From: Anaeramoeba flamelloides
Taxonomy: Eukaryota; Metamonada; Anaeramoebidae
Assembly (NCBI GenBank): GCA_027625915.1
Contig: JANTQA010000021.1
Coordinates: forward strand, 3,224,001-3,288,000
Direction of reading: 5' to 3'
DNA length: 64,000 nt
This document shows, piece after piece, positions 33,985 through 47,101 of this stretch. A program made the position numbers and the translations under genes. Within the stretch, counting starts at the first letter, position 1, and each line of letters starts with the position of its first letter. A model generated the notes under the pieces. The model had not been told where the DNA came from. It made no database searches and saw nothing but the letters and a program-made list of their open reading frames with translations.

Positions 33985-36521
33985 GCAAATCTAAAACACA
34001 GATCAATTATTCTCACATACTTTTTAATTCTTCACATATTTAAATAATTTTAAATGTTCCATCTACAAAATAATAACCTATTCCCATTAACGGAAAATTC
34101 TCGAATTTATTTTTTCGGTTTTTTTAAAAAAGTACTAATTCAAGAATATTAAAATCGATTTACTCAATAAAATCTGCATTTTGAATATTTATTTTTTTAT
34201 TCTTAAAACTAAACTATTTTTCAAAAATCTTGACTTACTTTGTAATGGAATTGAAAGTTGGTTTTTCGGGTTTTAGCACAGACTCTTAGCAAAAATAAAA
34301 TTTCAATTTTTCGTTCAAAATCATTTTTTCTAATTTTACTTTACAAAATTGTTTTTTAGTTTTTCAATTTTTTATTATTTTTTCTTTTCTTTTTCTTTTT
34401 TTTTTATTTTTGTTTTTATTTCTTTTGGGATTGGCCTTTTATTACAATAAAGAGAATTCTCTTTCTTGTGTTTTTCTTTTGTTGATCATTTTTTTTTTTA
34501 ATCATATCAAGTTGAAAAAAAAAGATCTTTGAAAACACCCATAAACATTAAGAAAAAGTATATTATTTCATGATTTTTTAAATTTTATATATTTATTAGC
34601 AAAAAACCTTCTTAGACGCCTATCAAAAGGTGTAAAAATTAAATTAAATAAAAAAAAGGTCAAAAAAGTTAGAAAAATGTAGATTATAATTGAAGAGATT
34701 TTTTAAGTTATCTAAATTCTTTGGATTAAAATAAAAGGTGAAAATTGTATAAATTTGTACATCTTCTTCATAAGAAAAATTCTATAATTTTTAAAATTTC
34801 AAATTTCAAAATAATATTTATTGTTTTGGCCTTTTCTTATGAATAACACCAGATAGCGTGATAAAACTTTATTATTTTGGTTTCTTGATAGTTTTTTTTT
34901 ATAGAATATTTCAATATCATTTGGATTCATCACATAAAAAGGAAAAAATATTTTTTTATTAATTTGTTTTCATAACAAATAAATGAATGAAAGTTGTGAA
35001 AATTGAACATAAATAAATTAATCAAAAAATCATTTATTTCTTAATCTAATGTCTAATATTTTAGATAATTACTAATTTATATTCACTTTTATTTTTTAAT
35101 TCATATGAAAATACTTTTGTTTTGAAAATTTTTTTTGAGAAACCAATTGCAATTTTTTCTAAAGAATTTTCCCAAATGAATTTTAATTCCCATTTTCAGT
35201 TAATTCATCCAATTTTAGTTGGCTCAACAATAAAATATGATATTTTTTAAATTCTTCTCCAGATACAAAGATTTATTGGTCCAGTCTTTGTTTGGTTTGA
35301 TAATTATTTATTTTCCCTTAAAATGGGAACACAACAAAAAAATTCGGAATCTGATTGAAATTTTTTCTCAATTTTCATATTTCTTTGGGTTAAAACAGAT
35401 AAAGAATTTTGTTGATTCCTAAAATTCAATTTTTTTTCTTTGATCTTTGATATAGTATTCTTTATTTTGGCTTTGTTTGATGAAAATATTTGAAAAATTG
35501 AAATTTTGCAAGATAATTTGATATAAAAAATTATTGATAAAAATACCAATAAATAGAAATGAAAGAAGAAATTCCAGGTTATATATTTTCTGAACTCATC
35601 CAAATTAAGACAGTTTAACTAAAAAAGAAAACACACCTGGGAAAATATACTTGTTTTGGGCTTAATATTTTCATTTTTAATTGCTCTAAATAGATTTGAA
35701 AAGGTAAACTTTCATATTTGGTCATTATAAAGAAATCATTTGTTTTAAATATACCCCTTTTCGGAACTTCTTTTTTAAGTTTATTATTGGGTTAATTTCA
35801 ATCATTATCATATAAACACATTTCTAACATCCAAAACCAAATTTAATAAAACCAAAAATTGAATCAAAAAAAAGTTTCAAAAAATTTTAAAAAGGAAAGA
35901 TTCAGCTCGGAATTACTTTGGGTTTACTTTTCTACTTTTCACAAATAGAACAATGGACGATGTTTGGGTTTCAAAGTTTCTTGGGTGTTTGACACTCAAA
36001 AAATCTTTTTTTCAGTAATGTTCAGACAGTTAAAATTGTTCTTAATGATAAAATGTATGGAAAGCCTTAAAATTTTGTTAAAATAATCGTCACTTATATA
36101 GACCAATTTTCTTCAATCATTTCAGTTAGTTCGTCACGATTGAATTTTAACTAATCAAAAAAAATATGATCATAAATAATCTATCCGAGACATAAAAAAT
36201 GAAAGATAAAATCTGGATAAAGAAGACACAAGTAATAGAAAAAACAAAGGATAGAAATGTGGTCTGTTAAACCATTTTAATACATTGTTTTTCCATCTTT
36301 AATCAAAAAAAAAAATGTAAAGTAAATTGAACTAAATTAAGCATACAAAAAAACATCAACTAAACAAATAATGGTAAACTTTCAGATGCAAAAAGGAAAA
36401 AATATTTTTTTTAATTGACCCTATAAAAATATTTTCAAAATCTGAAAAAAATAAAAAAATTTTTCATATTTTTTAAGTTGCTTTTTCTTTTTCTGAATTT
36501 TTTTTTGTTGTGGATCATCTA
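33985..36521. other. AT-rich intergenic stretch
   Basis: No gene. The segment about 35250-35480 aligns loosely with 59595-59850 (AAAGATTTATTGG, TTTGATAATTATTTATTTTC, TATTCTTTATTT), which marks an old dispersed repeat. The 61-codon plus frame at 35237 is not kept in the second copy. Confidence 0.45.
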
Positions 36522-38615
36522 ATGCTTTCGGAGTTTTTCACTGAGAAAAACCAATTTACAAGAATCTTTCAAAGACATGCCCTCAAGCCCTTGTCAAAGA
36601 AAATTCAATTTAACTTTGAAACGCCAACTGTGAATACACATTCAAACGTCTCCAAGAAGAACAATTTTCAAACAAAATATTATTATAGCTCCTTTCTTAA
36701 CAAACCAAAACATAACCCAAATTCCACTACGGACACTAACAACACCAATTCTTGTGACGAACTTATCAAGTTAGCTGATCAAGATTCATCAAAGGGCGAA
36801 CACCAGAAGGCCTTCAACAATTTACTGAAAGGGCTTGAGGTTGCTCGGCGAAATGATGATCTTCCAAATCGTGCGAAAGTGTTGGGGAAATTGGCTGTCT
36901 GTAGCCAGGTGCAATTAAAAAACCCCGAGTTGACATTGAAATATGCCAAGCTATGGTCACAGGATGCATTGGAACTGAAAGATCTCAATGCCTTTGCAGA
37001 TGCAATGATTCTCCAATTCTTAGCTGCGTGCGCAAGTAAAGAAAATGGAATTGCTCTGAATTCCTTAAAAGAATTCGAAAGTGTTGCGATCAATTTGGAA
37101 AATGATCCAAATATCAAAGGTGCAAGACTAGGGAGATTGGGTTTATTGTGGAAGGCAATTAGCCAGAAACCAAAAGCTCTTGAATGTTTCAAATCTGCAG
37201 CCGCAATCGTTTTGGATAAAAAGAATTTCCAACTTGGTCAAAATAATGACAAGAACCAAGTAAGGTATTCTCAGACAAAGCAAATTGCCTTAGATTTGTT
37301 ACAAGAATTACACCAACTGCAAATGGACACACAAAGAATCGAGCAAGCAGTAGAAACAAATGAAAAAAGATTAACATTACTCCGGGATGGAGGATCCAAG
37401 GAGACACTTTTGTCATTATTAAGAGAGCACGGATATATGCTAAATTTAATGAATTGGTATGATCAGAGCCTGGAAATATATAACGAAGCCCTAAAATTGT
37501 CTGTCGAGATCGGCAAGGTTGAAATCGAAACGGAAATCCTTGTCAAATTGGGAGAGATCTTAACGGGCGATGACAAGACTGTTGACAAGGGAATCGAATA
37601 TTTGGAAAGAGCAACGGAACTTGCAAAATTGATTGAAGACGATCAATTGAAAACAAAGGCAACGGAATTGATAGGAAACACCTATTACAAAAACGGAAAC
37701 TTTTCCTTATGTATCAAGTTTCTTGATAATCTCGTTTCAAGCTCAAAAAAAAATAATTCCAAATTTAACCAGGATTTGGTCTCTTTAAATTTGGGCAGAT
37801 CTTATCTTGAAATGGGAGAAGTTGAAAAGGCGAGAAAGCTATTACATGAAGTCCTTCAAATGAGTGGTGAAAACGAAGCCCAAATACCCATTTTAGATCT
37901 ACAACCAAACCAAATTGATTTAAATTACTATAATGACGACGAGGAAACCAATTCCGCTTTTTCTCCGTTTTCCTCCTCAAACCCCAATTTCGATACCCCA
38001 ACCCCAAATGTAAGAACAGAAACAATTAATTTCAATGCTTATTTGTCTCTAATGAGAGTGGAAGATCGTTCAGGGAATTATAAATTATCTAGTTGGTATG
38101 GGCAACAGGCATTAATTATTTCTCAAAGAACAACCGTCGACCATACATGTAGTTGTGACGATGATGAGTCAAAAATTTCTCACAGAGGCTCAACAAAAAT
38201 TGAAATTTTAAAAGAATTGATCCCTATTTATATCAAAGCTGAAAAATTCAAATTAACAATCAATTCGATCAAAGACGCAATAGAAACAATGGAAAATATT
38301 AAAAATCCTGATACAGAATGGAGAAATTATATTACCCAAAATGCAATTGATTTAATAATTGAAAAAAATATATCAACAAAGAAAATGATTTTTTTTTTGA
38401 ATTCTGCAATTAAATATACTCAAAATTCCAACGATTTCAGTATGGAACTTTTTTATTTATATTTATTACAAAAATATACCCCCAATTCAAACAATTCGAG
38501 AGCTAAAGAATTATTGAACAAAATTCGAAATATCCAAATGCCTAAAATTTCACACTTTGAATTTAATTTTAATTTAAATGATTGGTCTAATTGGCTATCC
38601 ACTCTAAGAAATTAG
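36522..38615 (+). CDS. Tetratricopeptide-repeat protein
   Basis: A single exon of 697 residues from ATG 36522. After a basic N-terminal 80 residues of low conservation, helical pairs of TPR type run from about residue 85 to 460 (for example QDSSKGEHQKAFNNLLKGLE, NWYDQSLEIYNEALKLSVEI, GIEYLERATELAKLIED, GNTYYKNGNFSLCIKFLDNL, GRSYLEMGEVEKARKLLHEV). An acidic, Asn/Ser-rich linker (about 465-510) separates a second helical block to the C-terminus. TPR arrays scaffold protein complexes; spacing resembles the Rapsyn/LGN-type repeats used in cytoskeletal or signalling adaptors, but no specific orthologue is recognised. The early Phe/Arg/Lys-rich segment could be a weak organelle-targeting signal; that is only a possibility. 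Codon use is less AT-biased than in neighbouring low-complexity genes. Confidence 0.8.
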   Translation: MLSEFFTEKNQFTRIFQRHALKPLSKKIQFNFETPTVNTHSNVSKKNNFQTKYYYSSFLNKPKHNPNSTTDTNNTNSCDELIKLADQDSSKGEHQKAFNNLLKGLEVARRNDDLPNRAKVLGKLAVCSQVQLKNPELTLKYAKLWSQDALELKDLNAFADAMILQFLAACASKENGIALNSLKEFESVAINLENDPNIKGARLGRLGLLWKAISQKPKALECFKSAAAIVLDKKNFQLGQNNDKNQVRYSQTKQIALDLLQELHQLQMDTQRIEQAVETNEKRLTLLRDGGSKETLLSLLREHGYMLNLMNWYDQSLEIYNEALKLSVEIGKVEIETEILVKLGEILTGDDKTVDKGIEYLERATELAKLIEDDQLKTKATELIGNTYYKNGNFSLCIKFLDNLVSSSKKNNSKFNQDLVSLNLGRSYLEMGEVEKARKLLHEVLQMSGENEAQIPILDLQPNQIDLNYYNDDEETNSAFSPFSSSNPNFDTPTPNVRTETINFNAYLSLMRVEDRSGNYKLSSWYGQQALIISQRTTVDHTCSCDDDESKISHRGSTKIEILKELIPIYIKAEKFKLTINSIKDAIETMENIKNPDTEWRNYITQNAIDLIIEKNISTKKMIFFLNSAIKYTQNSNDFSMELFYLYLLQKYTPNSNNSRAKELLNKIRNIQMPKISHFEFNFNLNDWSNWLSTLRN

Positions 38616-41054
38616 TAACCACGTTTATTATTATTGCTAATGTTGATTTTTTTATTTTTATTTTTATTAATTAAAATTCAAAAGTATTTTTTCTTCTTTC
38701 TCTCTTTTTTTTAGAATAAATATTAGTGAAAATAAAATAAAAATAAATCTACTTTCGAAATTATACTTGAAAAGAGATTTAGACTTTTTAAATCTTTATT
38801 AAAAATAATAAAAAAAAAAAAAACATATTTCCCTTAAAGTAAATTTAAGATTATTTATTGTTTTATCTAAACTTTGTTTTTGTCAAAGGTGTCCAATTTT
38901 TTTTTGCAATATCAATTATTTTTGATAATTAACTTTTGAAGAACAAATAAAAAAAAAGTAGAATAATATACATTAGAGAATAGTTGATATTAAAATATGA
39001 AGTAAATCAAATGAATCAATGAATTTTCTTAAAAATTGAAAAACCTAAATTCGAGTTACATGTATTTAGAAAAAAAAAAACATTATTACTTATTGTGATC
39101 TTAAATAAAGATCAAATAAAAATCCAATAGAATTCAATATTATTTCTCTAAAATAATTTTTACTATCTCAATAACATTAAAATAACACATTTTTACCAAG
39201 TGACTATTTATCTTTCCATAAAAAAAATTTTTGCAACTGAATGACGTTTCAAAAAAAAAATCTCAAAAAAAAAAATGTGTAAATATGTGACAAAATGATT
39301 TCAATTTTAAAAATTATCAAAATAAAATTTTTCTTCTAAATCTATTCAAACCCTTTAAACACCTGTAATCCACTCACTACACAACTCGGTAACTTTGAAT
39401 GGATTTTTTTTTATTTGAAAAAAGTTACAGTTTAAATAACATTTGTAAAATAGTGTAATATGTATTTCTATGTAGTATAATACAATTTTTAATTTTAATT
39501 ACATCTTTGTGACATTTTGAAACTTTTTTAGAAAATTATAAAAGAGTCAAAATAATATGACACTTATGATTGAAACATAATCATTCAGACTACCCGTTGT
39601 ACTTAAACTTGGGTCCATTATTAGTTCACTATTTTTTTTATTAAAATAAAAAAACAATATTACAATTATAATTCTCATTTTAGTGTCAAAATGTGAAATT
39701 TAAATATCTACCTTTTTTTTAATTTTTTATTAATTTTGCTCTATTCAAACAATATTCACCAAAAATTAATGAACAATACAAAGTAGTCGTTGATAACATT
39801 TGTAGCTTTCATCCATAATTACTTCTGATTTTTTTTTTTTTTACTTTTATAACAATTTTTTATTCCAGTATTCTAATTGGAAATGTTTTTTTCCAAAAAG
39901 GAAAAGTGATGACCAAAACAAAAATAACAGAGAAAAAATAAAAAGTGGAAAATTTTGGAAAACAGAAAAAAAAAAAAAAAAACAGAAACCAACGATCAGA
40001 ATAATTGAAAAATCTAATATTTATAAAAAGATATTCCTTTTAAAAAGAGAAAGAATATTTAGAATGTTCAACATAAAATTAAAAATTTAAATCTAAAATA
40101 AACAATTTGACTGAATATTAAAAACAAAAATAATTTTCAAATAAATATACATTAACGTTTTAAAATATTTTTTTCACCATAAAATTTGAAAATTAATAAT
40201 TTTATTATTTTTTTTATTATTTTTAAAAATAAAAAATGAATTTTTTCAAAAACCAAATTTTGAAAAAATATAAAAATCATTATTTAATTCAAAGTGTTTG
40301 TTATTTATTTTTTTGAATATACTTAAAATAAGTTATTTCATATTATTCTATCTTATTATTTTCAAAAATCAATTTTATACAACATACAAAGTTTAATTAA
40401 CTATATCAACTATTTTTTTTTTTTTTTTTTTTTTTTTGGAATTAAAAATATACAACATAAAAGAACTAATTAATAATATATATTGGACTTATTATAAAAA
40501 AAAATCAAGAAATAAATTTCAAATTTGTATAATAAAATGAAACAAAATAAAAACCAAATTTTATTTGAATTCAATATTCTATATTATAGTTTTCTGTTTA
40601 TATTCAATTTATAGTAAATAAAAGACAGTATTTATTCAATAAAGAATCATTTCAACTATATTTTACTTTCATAAATTATTATTTTTACCTAAAAACACTA
40701 TTATGCAAAAAGAATTGAAAATTTCAAGTTAAACAAATTAATTACTAATTATATCTTTTTATTCTTTATAATAGAGGTTATCCACTCTTTAATCAACATT
40801 TAAGTTCTTTAAAAATTGTGTGGCTATTGAATTTTATTCTTGTCAGGAGTACTAGAGTTAATAAAAATAGATAGTCAAGAAAAATAGTCTATTTTGGGGT
40901 AATTTTTTTTAAATGGAAGTTTAAAATTAATTTTGTTTCATTCAACTTTCGCATTTTTTTGAATAGAGAATAACTATTAGATTTAAAAATACTCTTGCCT
41001 AACCAATAAAAATGGAATATGGAAAAAAATTTCCCGGATGATAAATATTTAGTG
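38616..41054. other. AT-rich intergenic stretch
   Basis: No gene. The segment 38885-39260 is the partner of the decayed repeat at 16160-16540. A 24-bp T-tract lies at about 40412-40437. Confidence 0.5.
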
Positions 41055-41245
41055 CTCTAGGTTTTCCACCCTTCAAAAGAATTGAGAAAAATCAAATATT
41101 TCACTCTATTCTTTTAAATCCCCAAAAACCTAACGAAAGTGTACTTGTTTTTTTTTTTTTTTTTACTTTTCAAGAATTAACAGAAAATTTCAGAAATTTT
41201 CTATTTATTTCAAAAATTATAAAAAAATGTAACGGAAAAATCAAA
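41055..41245. repeat. Modular hairpin repeat, copy 5
   Basis: Two hairpins: about 41060-41127 (AGGTTTTCC to AAAACCTAACG) and about 41143-41237 (T-tract/TACTTTTC to its inverted partner). Arms are more diverged than in other copies and the tail is absent. Confidence 0.65.
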
Positions 41246-41649
41246 AAAAAAAAAACAAATATTTTTTCCAATTTAAAAGAACAAACAATTCTTTAATAGC
41301 ACAAATAATGGATTCCTATTTAAAAGGTATTTATTATTTTTAAAATACTTTTAATATATATAAAATAAATTATTAAGTATGAAGAAAAAAATTATATAAA
41401 ATTTTTTACTATGAAATTTAAAAAAACCTTAATAGTGCCTCTAAAATTGTATTTTACAATTAAATTTGTAAAATATTTTTAATCCAATTTTTTTTATTAA
41501 CTAAAAGCTTTTATTATAATTGAGTTATTAAAAAGTGTAAAATTAGAAATATTTAATTTTTTTTTTGAAAAAATTTCATCATGATCGACAAGTAAATTAA
41601 TTTTTTTCATTCAAATTGTTCGATTACATAAAATTTCAGCTTATTAATA

Positions 41650-42686
41650 AACTCAATTCCAAAAATTTGGGAACACCTTCAAAATCAATTTAATTCCAAG
41701 AAAAGTGATATTTGACTCTTAAATAGAAACATTAGATATTAATAATCAATGTAAATAATTTTAAAGTTAATTAAATATCATTTTTTTTTCATTATTTTTT
41801 GATTTTTGGTTTTCAATAATTTTTTTGATTTTTTTTGTATTCTTTTTTTTCTAAACTTTTCGAAAATCTCAAAATCACTTTAAAATGAAATTTAAAAGTT
41901 TTCATTCTGATCACAAAAAAAATTTTTTTTTTTTTCTCTCAAAAAGAAAAAAGATTCTTTTTTTATCGAGAAAAAATTTTTTTGAAAAAAAATCATGATA
42001 TGGTGTGCTAGGACACATGACCTACAAACAGACCTTATTATTATTAATGGAAGTGTGAATACTGAATGTATTATTAATGATATTATCAAAAAAATCAAAA
42101 GAAATTCAACTCGCTAATTCAGAATATATTGAGTTGAAATGGATTTTCCAAAAGGATGGAGCTTGTCCACATACCTCAAAAAAAAAAAAAATCAAACTTA
42201 CTTAAATCGGGGATGTAATGTTCTGGACCCTTGACCCCCAATTCCATAAGATTTAAATCCAATTGGGAATTTATGGATACTAAACTGAAAAATTGTAACC
42301 AAAAAACGAAGAAGAATTTTTAAAATTTTCACTAATGTATGGAATATTTTGAGTTGGGAAACCTTAGAAAATTAGTAAACTCTATATTTAAAAGGATAAA
42401 TTTAGTTATCAAAAGACAAGCAGAATCTATTAATAGTTTTTATGAATTTTTCTTTCAATAAAAATGGATTTTTTGGTAACTGTGTTCCAAAAATAGGGGC
42501 ACACTTTTATTTATTTTTTCTTTTTTATTTTTCGAATTGAATTTTAAATTTACTATAAAATATATAAATAGTATTAATTAAATATTTTCGGGTCTTTTAT
42601 TATTTTAATGTTCAAATATCATGCATTTTGGAGTATATTTTTATTAATGTAATTTTTTTTTGTGTCCAATTTTTTGGAATTGAGTT
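41650..42686 (+). mobile_element. Decayed Tc1/mariner transposon with terminal inverted repeats
   Basis: Left end AACTCAATTCCAAAAATTTG and the inverted right end (ATTTTTTGGAATTGAGTT) flanked by TA at 41648-41649 and 42687-42688. In the middle, plus-strand peptides in shifting frames match a Tc1 DDE transposase in order: an MIWCARTHDLQTDLIIINGS block (like MVWG...LINGTVN), QKDGACPHTSK (like QQDNAPCHTSK, second catalytic Asp) and LTPNSIRFKSNWEFMDTKLK (like SPDLNPIENLWGYLK, third acidic residue). Several frame changes and stops make it inactive. A further TIR-like sequence at 42484-42512 may be an inner binding repeat. It is the likely source family for the short elements at 13446 and 58975. Confidence 0.85.
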
Positions 42687-42688
42687 TA

Positions 42689-43411
42689 AATATCTTGCTA
42701 TTCTATTTTTTTTACATGCTTAAACTTTCATTTAATGGTTTATTGTTTTTTACCTTTTTAAAATTTTTATTTTTTATTTTGATTAGATAAAATTTTAGTT
42801 AATTTCTTTGAACAAAAAATGATAAAATTAAATGATAAAAAGAAGAACATTCAAAAATTAAAATTTCTTTTTCAAGATGATAAAATTTTAATTCTGTTGA
42901 TAAAAAAAACCCTAAATTTTCTCTAAACTACAATTTATCGTATTTATATTTACAATCAAGTTCTAAATATTGATTCTTTGCAATATACAGTCTTTTGGAC
43001 GAAAATTTTATTTTAGAGATACTCACTTTTTTTCAACTTGTTTTTTTTAGTGTTTAATTCTAAAGTACACCAAAAAGTCTATGTTTAATTATTTATCTCA
43101 AAAAATAAACATTACAAATTCTGCAATATTTATTAAAAAAAAAACACAAATAATGTGAAAAATAAATTTCTGCTTAAAATATTTCTAAATTATAATTTTG
43201 AATAAAATTTATAAGCTTTGTAATTTTTCAATTGTATATTTATTACAATCTAAATAAATTATCTTTTTTTTGTTTTCTTAATCTATAAATTTATCTAACT
43301 TTCATAAAAGAATCTAACACAATCATTACATGGATATCTTGGGGTTATAGGAAAAAAATATATTTGTATTTTTTCTAATTAAATTAATTTTGTATAGACA
43401 TAATCAAAGGG
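42689..43411. other. AT-rich intergenic stretch
   Basis: Nothing recognisable. Confidence 0.5.
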
Positions 43412-43980
43412 CTTTAAGGTTTACAATACCTGAAATTTGAAAAAAAGATTATCTTGTGTTGGTTGTAGTGATTTGTTAATTTGGTTCTTAGCTGATCGAT
43501 CTTGTGCTTGGTATGGGTTTCAATAGTGGCTCAAAATGGCATTTTTTGACAATTTATTTATTTTTTTTCCCAAATACGAATTGAAGAGTGTAAGATTAAT
43601 AGATTGGTAGGTGTTTAAGAATCAATTTTGATTTTGGATTTGTAGAAGAAAATTTTCATTTACTTTTTTGTCTATTAACTAAAGGAAAAAAAATTTTTTT
43701 AAAAAAAGTTCAAAATAAAACCAAACTTAAATCAAAAATTTCAATCAAAAACCCACAAACCACATTTTTTTATAACTTAAGTTCCAGCTAATTAATCTTA
43801 AACTCTTCAATTCGGATTTGGGAAAAAAAATAAATAAATTGTCAAAAAATGCCATTTTGAGCCACTATTGAAACCCATACCGAGCACAAGATCGATCAGC
43901 TAAGAACCAAATTAACAAGTCACTACACCCAACACAATATAATATTTTTTCAAATTTTAGGGATTGTAAACCTTAAATTG
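43412..43980. repeat. Long foldback repeat, about 190-bp arms
   Basis: The left arm (about 43412-43603) and right arm (about 43788-43980) are inverted copies with roughly nine-tenths identity around a 185-bp spacer. The best-kept block includes GATCGATCTTGTGCTTGGTA and GTGGCTCAAAATGGCATTTT. A lone diverged arm lies at 23166-23360, so this is a dispersed family. Confidence 0.85.
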
Positions 43981-44354
43981 AAGAAATCTTAATAAGCTAT
44001 TTATCAAAAATACAAAAATATTTTTTTGAACAAAAATTTTTCATTTTTTTAATTTTGAAATTCTTTTACATTTTACTTGAATTTCGATCATTTCCTTCCC
44101 CAAAAGAGCTCTACTTTGGAATTATCAATTTTACAGAGCAACATTCTCTTTGTTTATGAAAAAAATTTGATAATGTATCTCCCCTTAAACCAAAAAACAA
44201 ATGTTTATCAATTAATGTGAAACAATAAGAGTAACATAGTGTTGGAAATTCACAAAGTTGTCTAAAATAAAAGTTTAAAAACCAATTTGAAAGATTAAAG
44301 GTCTTGAAAAGATTTTGAGATTTTCCGAAAATCATTTTTTATTTTTCTTTTGCA

Positions 44355-47037
44355 ATGTTTCAAAAGTCAAACCTGATTATCAACAAAAAAAAAAATGAAA
44401 GAATAATAGAAGAAGAAATAGAAACAAAAAAAAAAAGAAAAAGAAAAAGAAAAAGAAAAAGAAAAAGAAAAAGAAAAAGAAACAGAAAAGGACTTCACAC
44501 TCAAGAGAGTCAAATTAGTCTTAAAAAAAAAACGGGATTATCGATCATATTTGGAACTGTCTGACATCCAATTAACAAAAAGCAATCAAAATGAGCTTTT
44601 CGGGTTAATTTTTAAAACACTCTCATACAAAAAGCAAGATCCACTTTTACAAGAAGCACTATTACGAACAGTCCTTGCACTAAGCCAAAAAAAGAATTGT
44701 GACGAAACCTTATTATTAACATACTTGCAAAGGTTTTTAAAGCGAAGAATTTATTTTAGCACAAACATCTTGGTGAGTACACTCGTTACCATTTCCACAC
44801 TCTTAAAAAAGATCCCAAGGATTAAGTTGTCTGTTTGCGAAGAGCTGATTGCAGTTTGCCGAGAATGCTTTAATAAAAGAAAGTTTCGAATCCATCGTGC
44901 TGTTTTACAGTTATTATCGGAAATGCGATCTGAAGAGCATTCCAAGGAAATCCATGGGCTGATCTGTTCCTTCTCAAAAGAAAGTGATCCGCGGCTCAAC
45001 AGGGAAGTCCTACAAGCACTACTGTCATTTGTCCATTCAAAAGTCGAGATTGACAAAAAGCTAACACAAGAAATTGCATTAAAGGGGATCAGCTCCATTT
45101 CTTCACAAACCAGGCTATTGGCTGTAACTTTATTAGGCTCTTTGGCAAAGGAAAACCCCTCCAAAACGCAGCAAGATCTTTTTAAACAGATCTCAAAATT
45201 GATAATCGATCCACAGCCTTTTATTCGTGCACAGGTCCTAATTTCCTTATCTGAAATGGAAGAAATCCCATTACAAATGCTCTTGGATGCAATCACCGTT
45301 GGGAGAAGCAAAAAAAGGAAATTTCTTTTAAAGAACAAGCAAAGGCTAACAAACAACGTTACCTTTAATCACCAAAATTTCCAACGAAGAAACTCTAGCA
45401 AAAGACCTCTCCAAAACAAGAAAAAGCCTTACGGATTTAATTTAGAAAATATCATGACAACAAATTCTTTTACAAACACTTTTAATAATAGCAATGAATA
45501 TTCTCAATATAACAATTTTATTGGACAACAGCAACAACAGTTATTTCAATTATTACAATTTCAAAAAGAACAAAAGCAAGGGCATTTACAGCAACAGGAA
45601 GAAGAACAGCAGCAGCAGCAGCAGCAGCAACAATTTGAACGATTTGAACAAAAACAACAATCAAGAATGAGTGAGAAACAATTTGGAGTTTTTGTTCAAG
45701 GACTAGAAGATGAAAAAAAGGAAGTACGGCTTGCAGCTTTAGAAGCCATCGAAACAATATCTGAGAGGAGTATTGAATTTGGTAAAAGTTCAATAAATCA
45801 TGTTGTCTATATGATCGGTGATGAGATTGATCAAGTGCGTGTCCAGGCAATCAATTGCCTAAATAAAATTGCCAGTGCAACATCTCTCACATACGATCGA
45901 CTTGTTTTAGCATTGACGGGGCTCGGAGATGTTTCTCCACAAATCAGAAGATCGATTAGGGATTTGATTCAGACCTTTAATCAATTAAGTATTCAAAGCC
46001 TAAATTTTTTGGTAGATTCCTTATTATTAAACCTAACAGCATATCCAATGGATGAACTTGAAGTTTATCACACTCTTGCAATAGTTGGCAGGAGGAATCC
46101 CGACGTTGTTGAAATTCTGGTTTTAAATTTGCTAATGTTAAATTCTTCCTTCATGACACATGAACCTAATCCGGATAATGGTAATTATTTGGCTAGATTA
46201 ATTTTAGTGTTAAATTCTGCAGTTTATAATAAAAAAATTTTACAATTGTTACCAGATTATATTTTTAGACATTATCAGTTTTTGAAAGATAAATATAAGG
46301 ATTGCTTTCCAAACGAATTAGAGCCTACTTTTCAAAAAAAAAAGAAAATGAAAATGAAAAAAAATGAGAAACAAAACATTAAACCCTCAATCAATTTAAA
46401 GGAAATTGATAAATATAGAATTGCAATGAATGAGAAAGAGGAAGGGGAAGAGGAAGGGGAAGATGAAAAAATGGATATAGAAAAGGATAATAATTTTGAT
46501 GATGATGATGATGATGATGAAGATTATGATTATACTAATAATAAATCAAAAAAAAAGAATCAAAAAAAGGAAAATAGAATTTTAGAATCATTTATTGAAT
46601 TGATTAAAGATTTTGGTGAAATTAAAAAAGAGATTGACAATGAAGTAATTGAAAATGCTATTCATAAATTAAATAACTTAATCAAAGTTCAAGTGGATCA
46701 CAAAAAATTGGCAATAACCAAATTTCTAAGACTTCATTTAAAAATAATTCAAATTTTCCATCAATTAACAGAAGAAAATATGTTGATTTTAAACAACGAA
46801 ACTTTAATATATATAAATGAACTTCGTAAAATAGTTTTTGAAATGAAAGAAACCTTTACAGGTTATAATAAATATATTTCAAACTGGATCAATTGCTTAA
46901 TTGTTTATTGTAATATTTCCCAATATGTTTTTGGTGAGGCGCATTTAGAAAAAATTTTTGAAATTATTGAAATAACTCTCCAAAAATTAAAAAATGATAT
47001 TTCTATTGATAGTGTTGGTGATTACGATGATGATGAA

Positions 47038-47101
<64 letters not shown>

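Noticed and set aside
36779-38025. Minus-strand frames opposite the TPR gene
   Set aside because: Shadows of a long, well-conserved plus-strand TPR frame.
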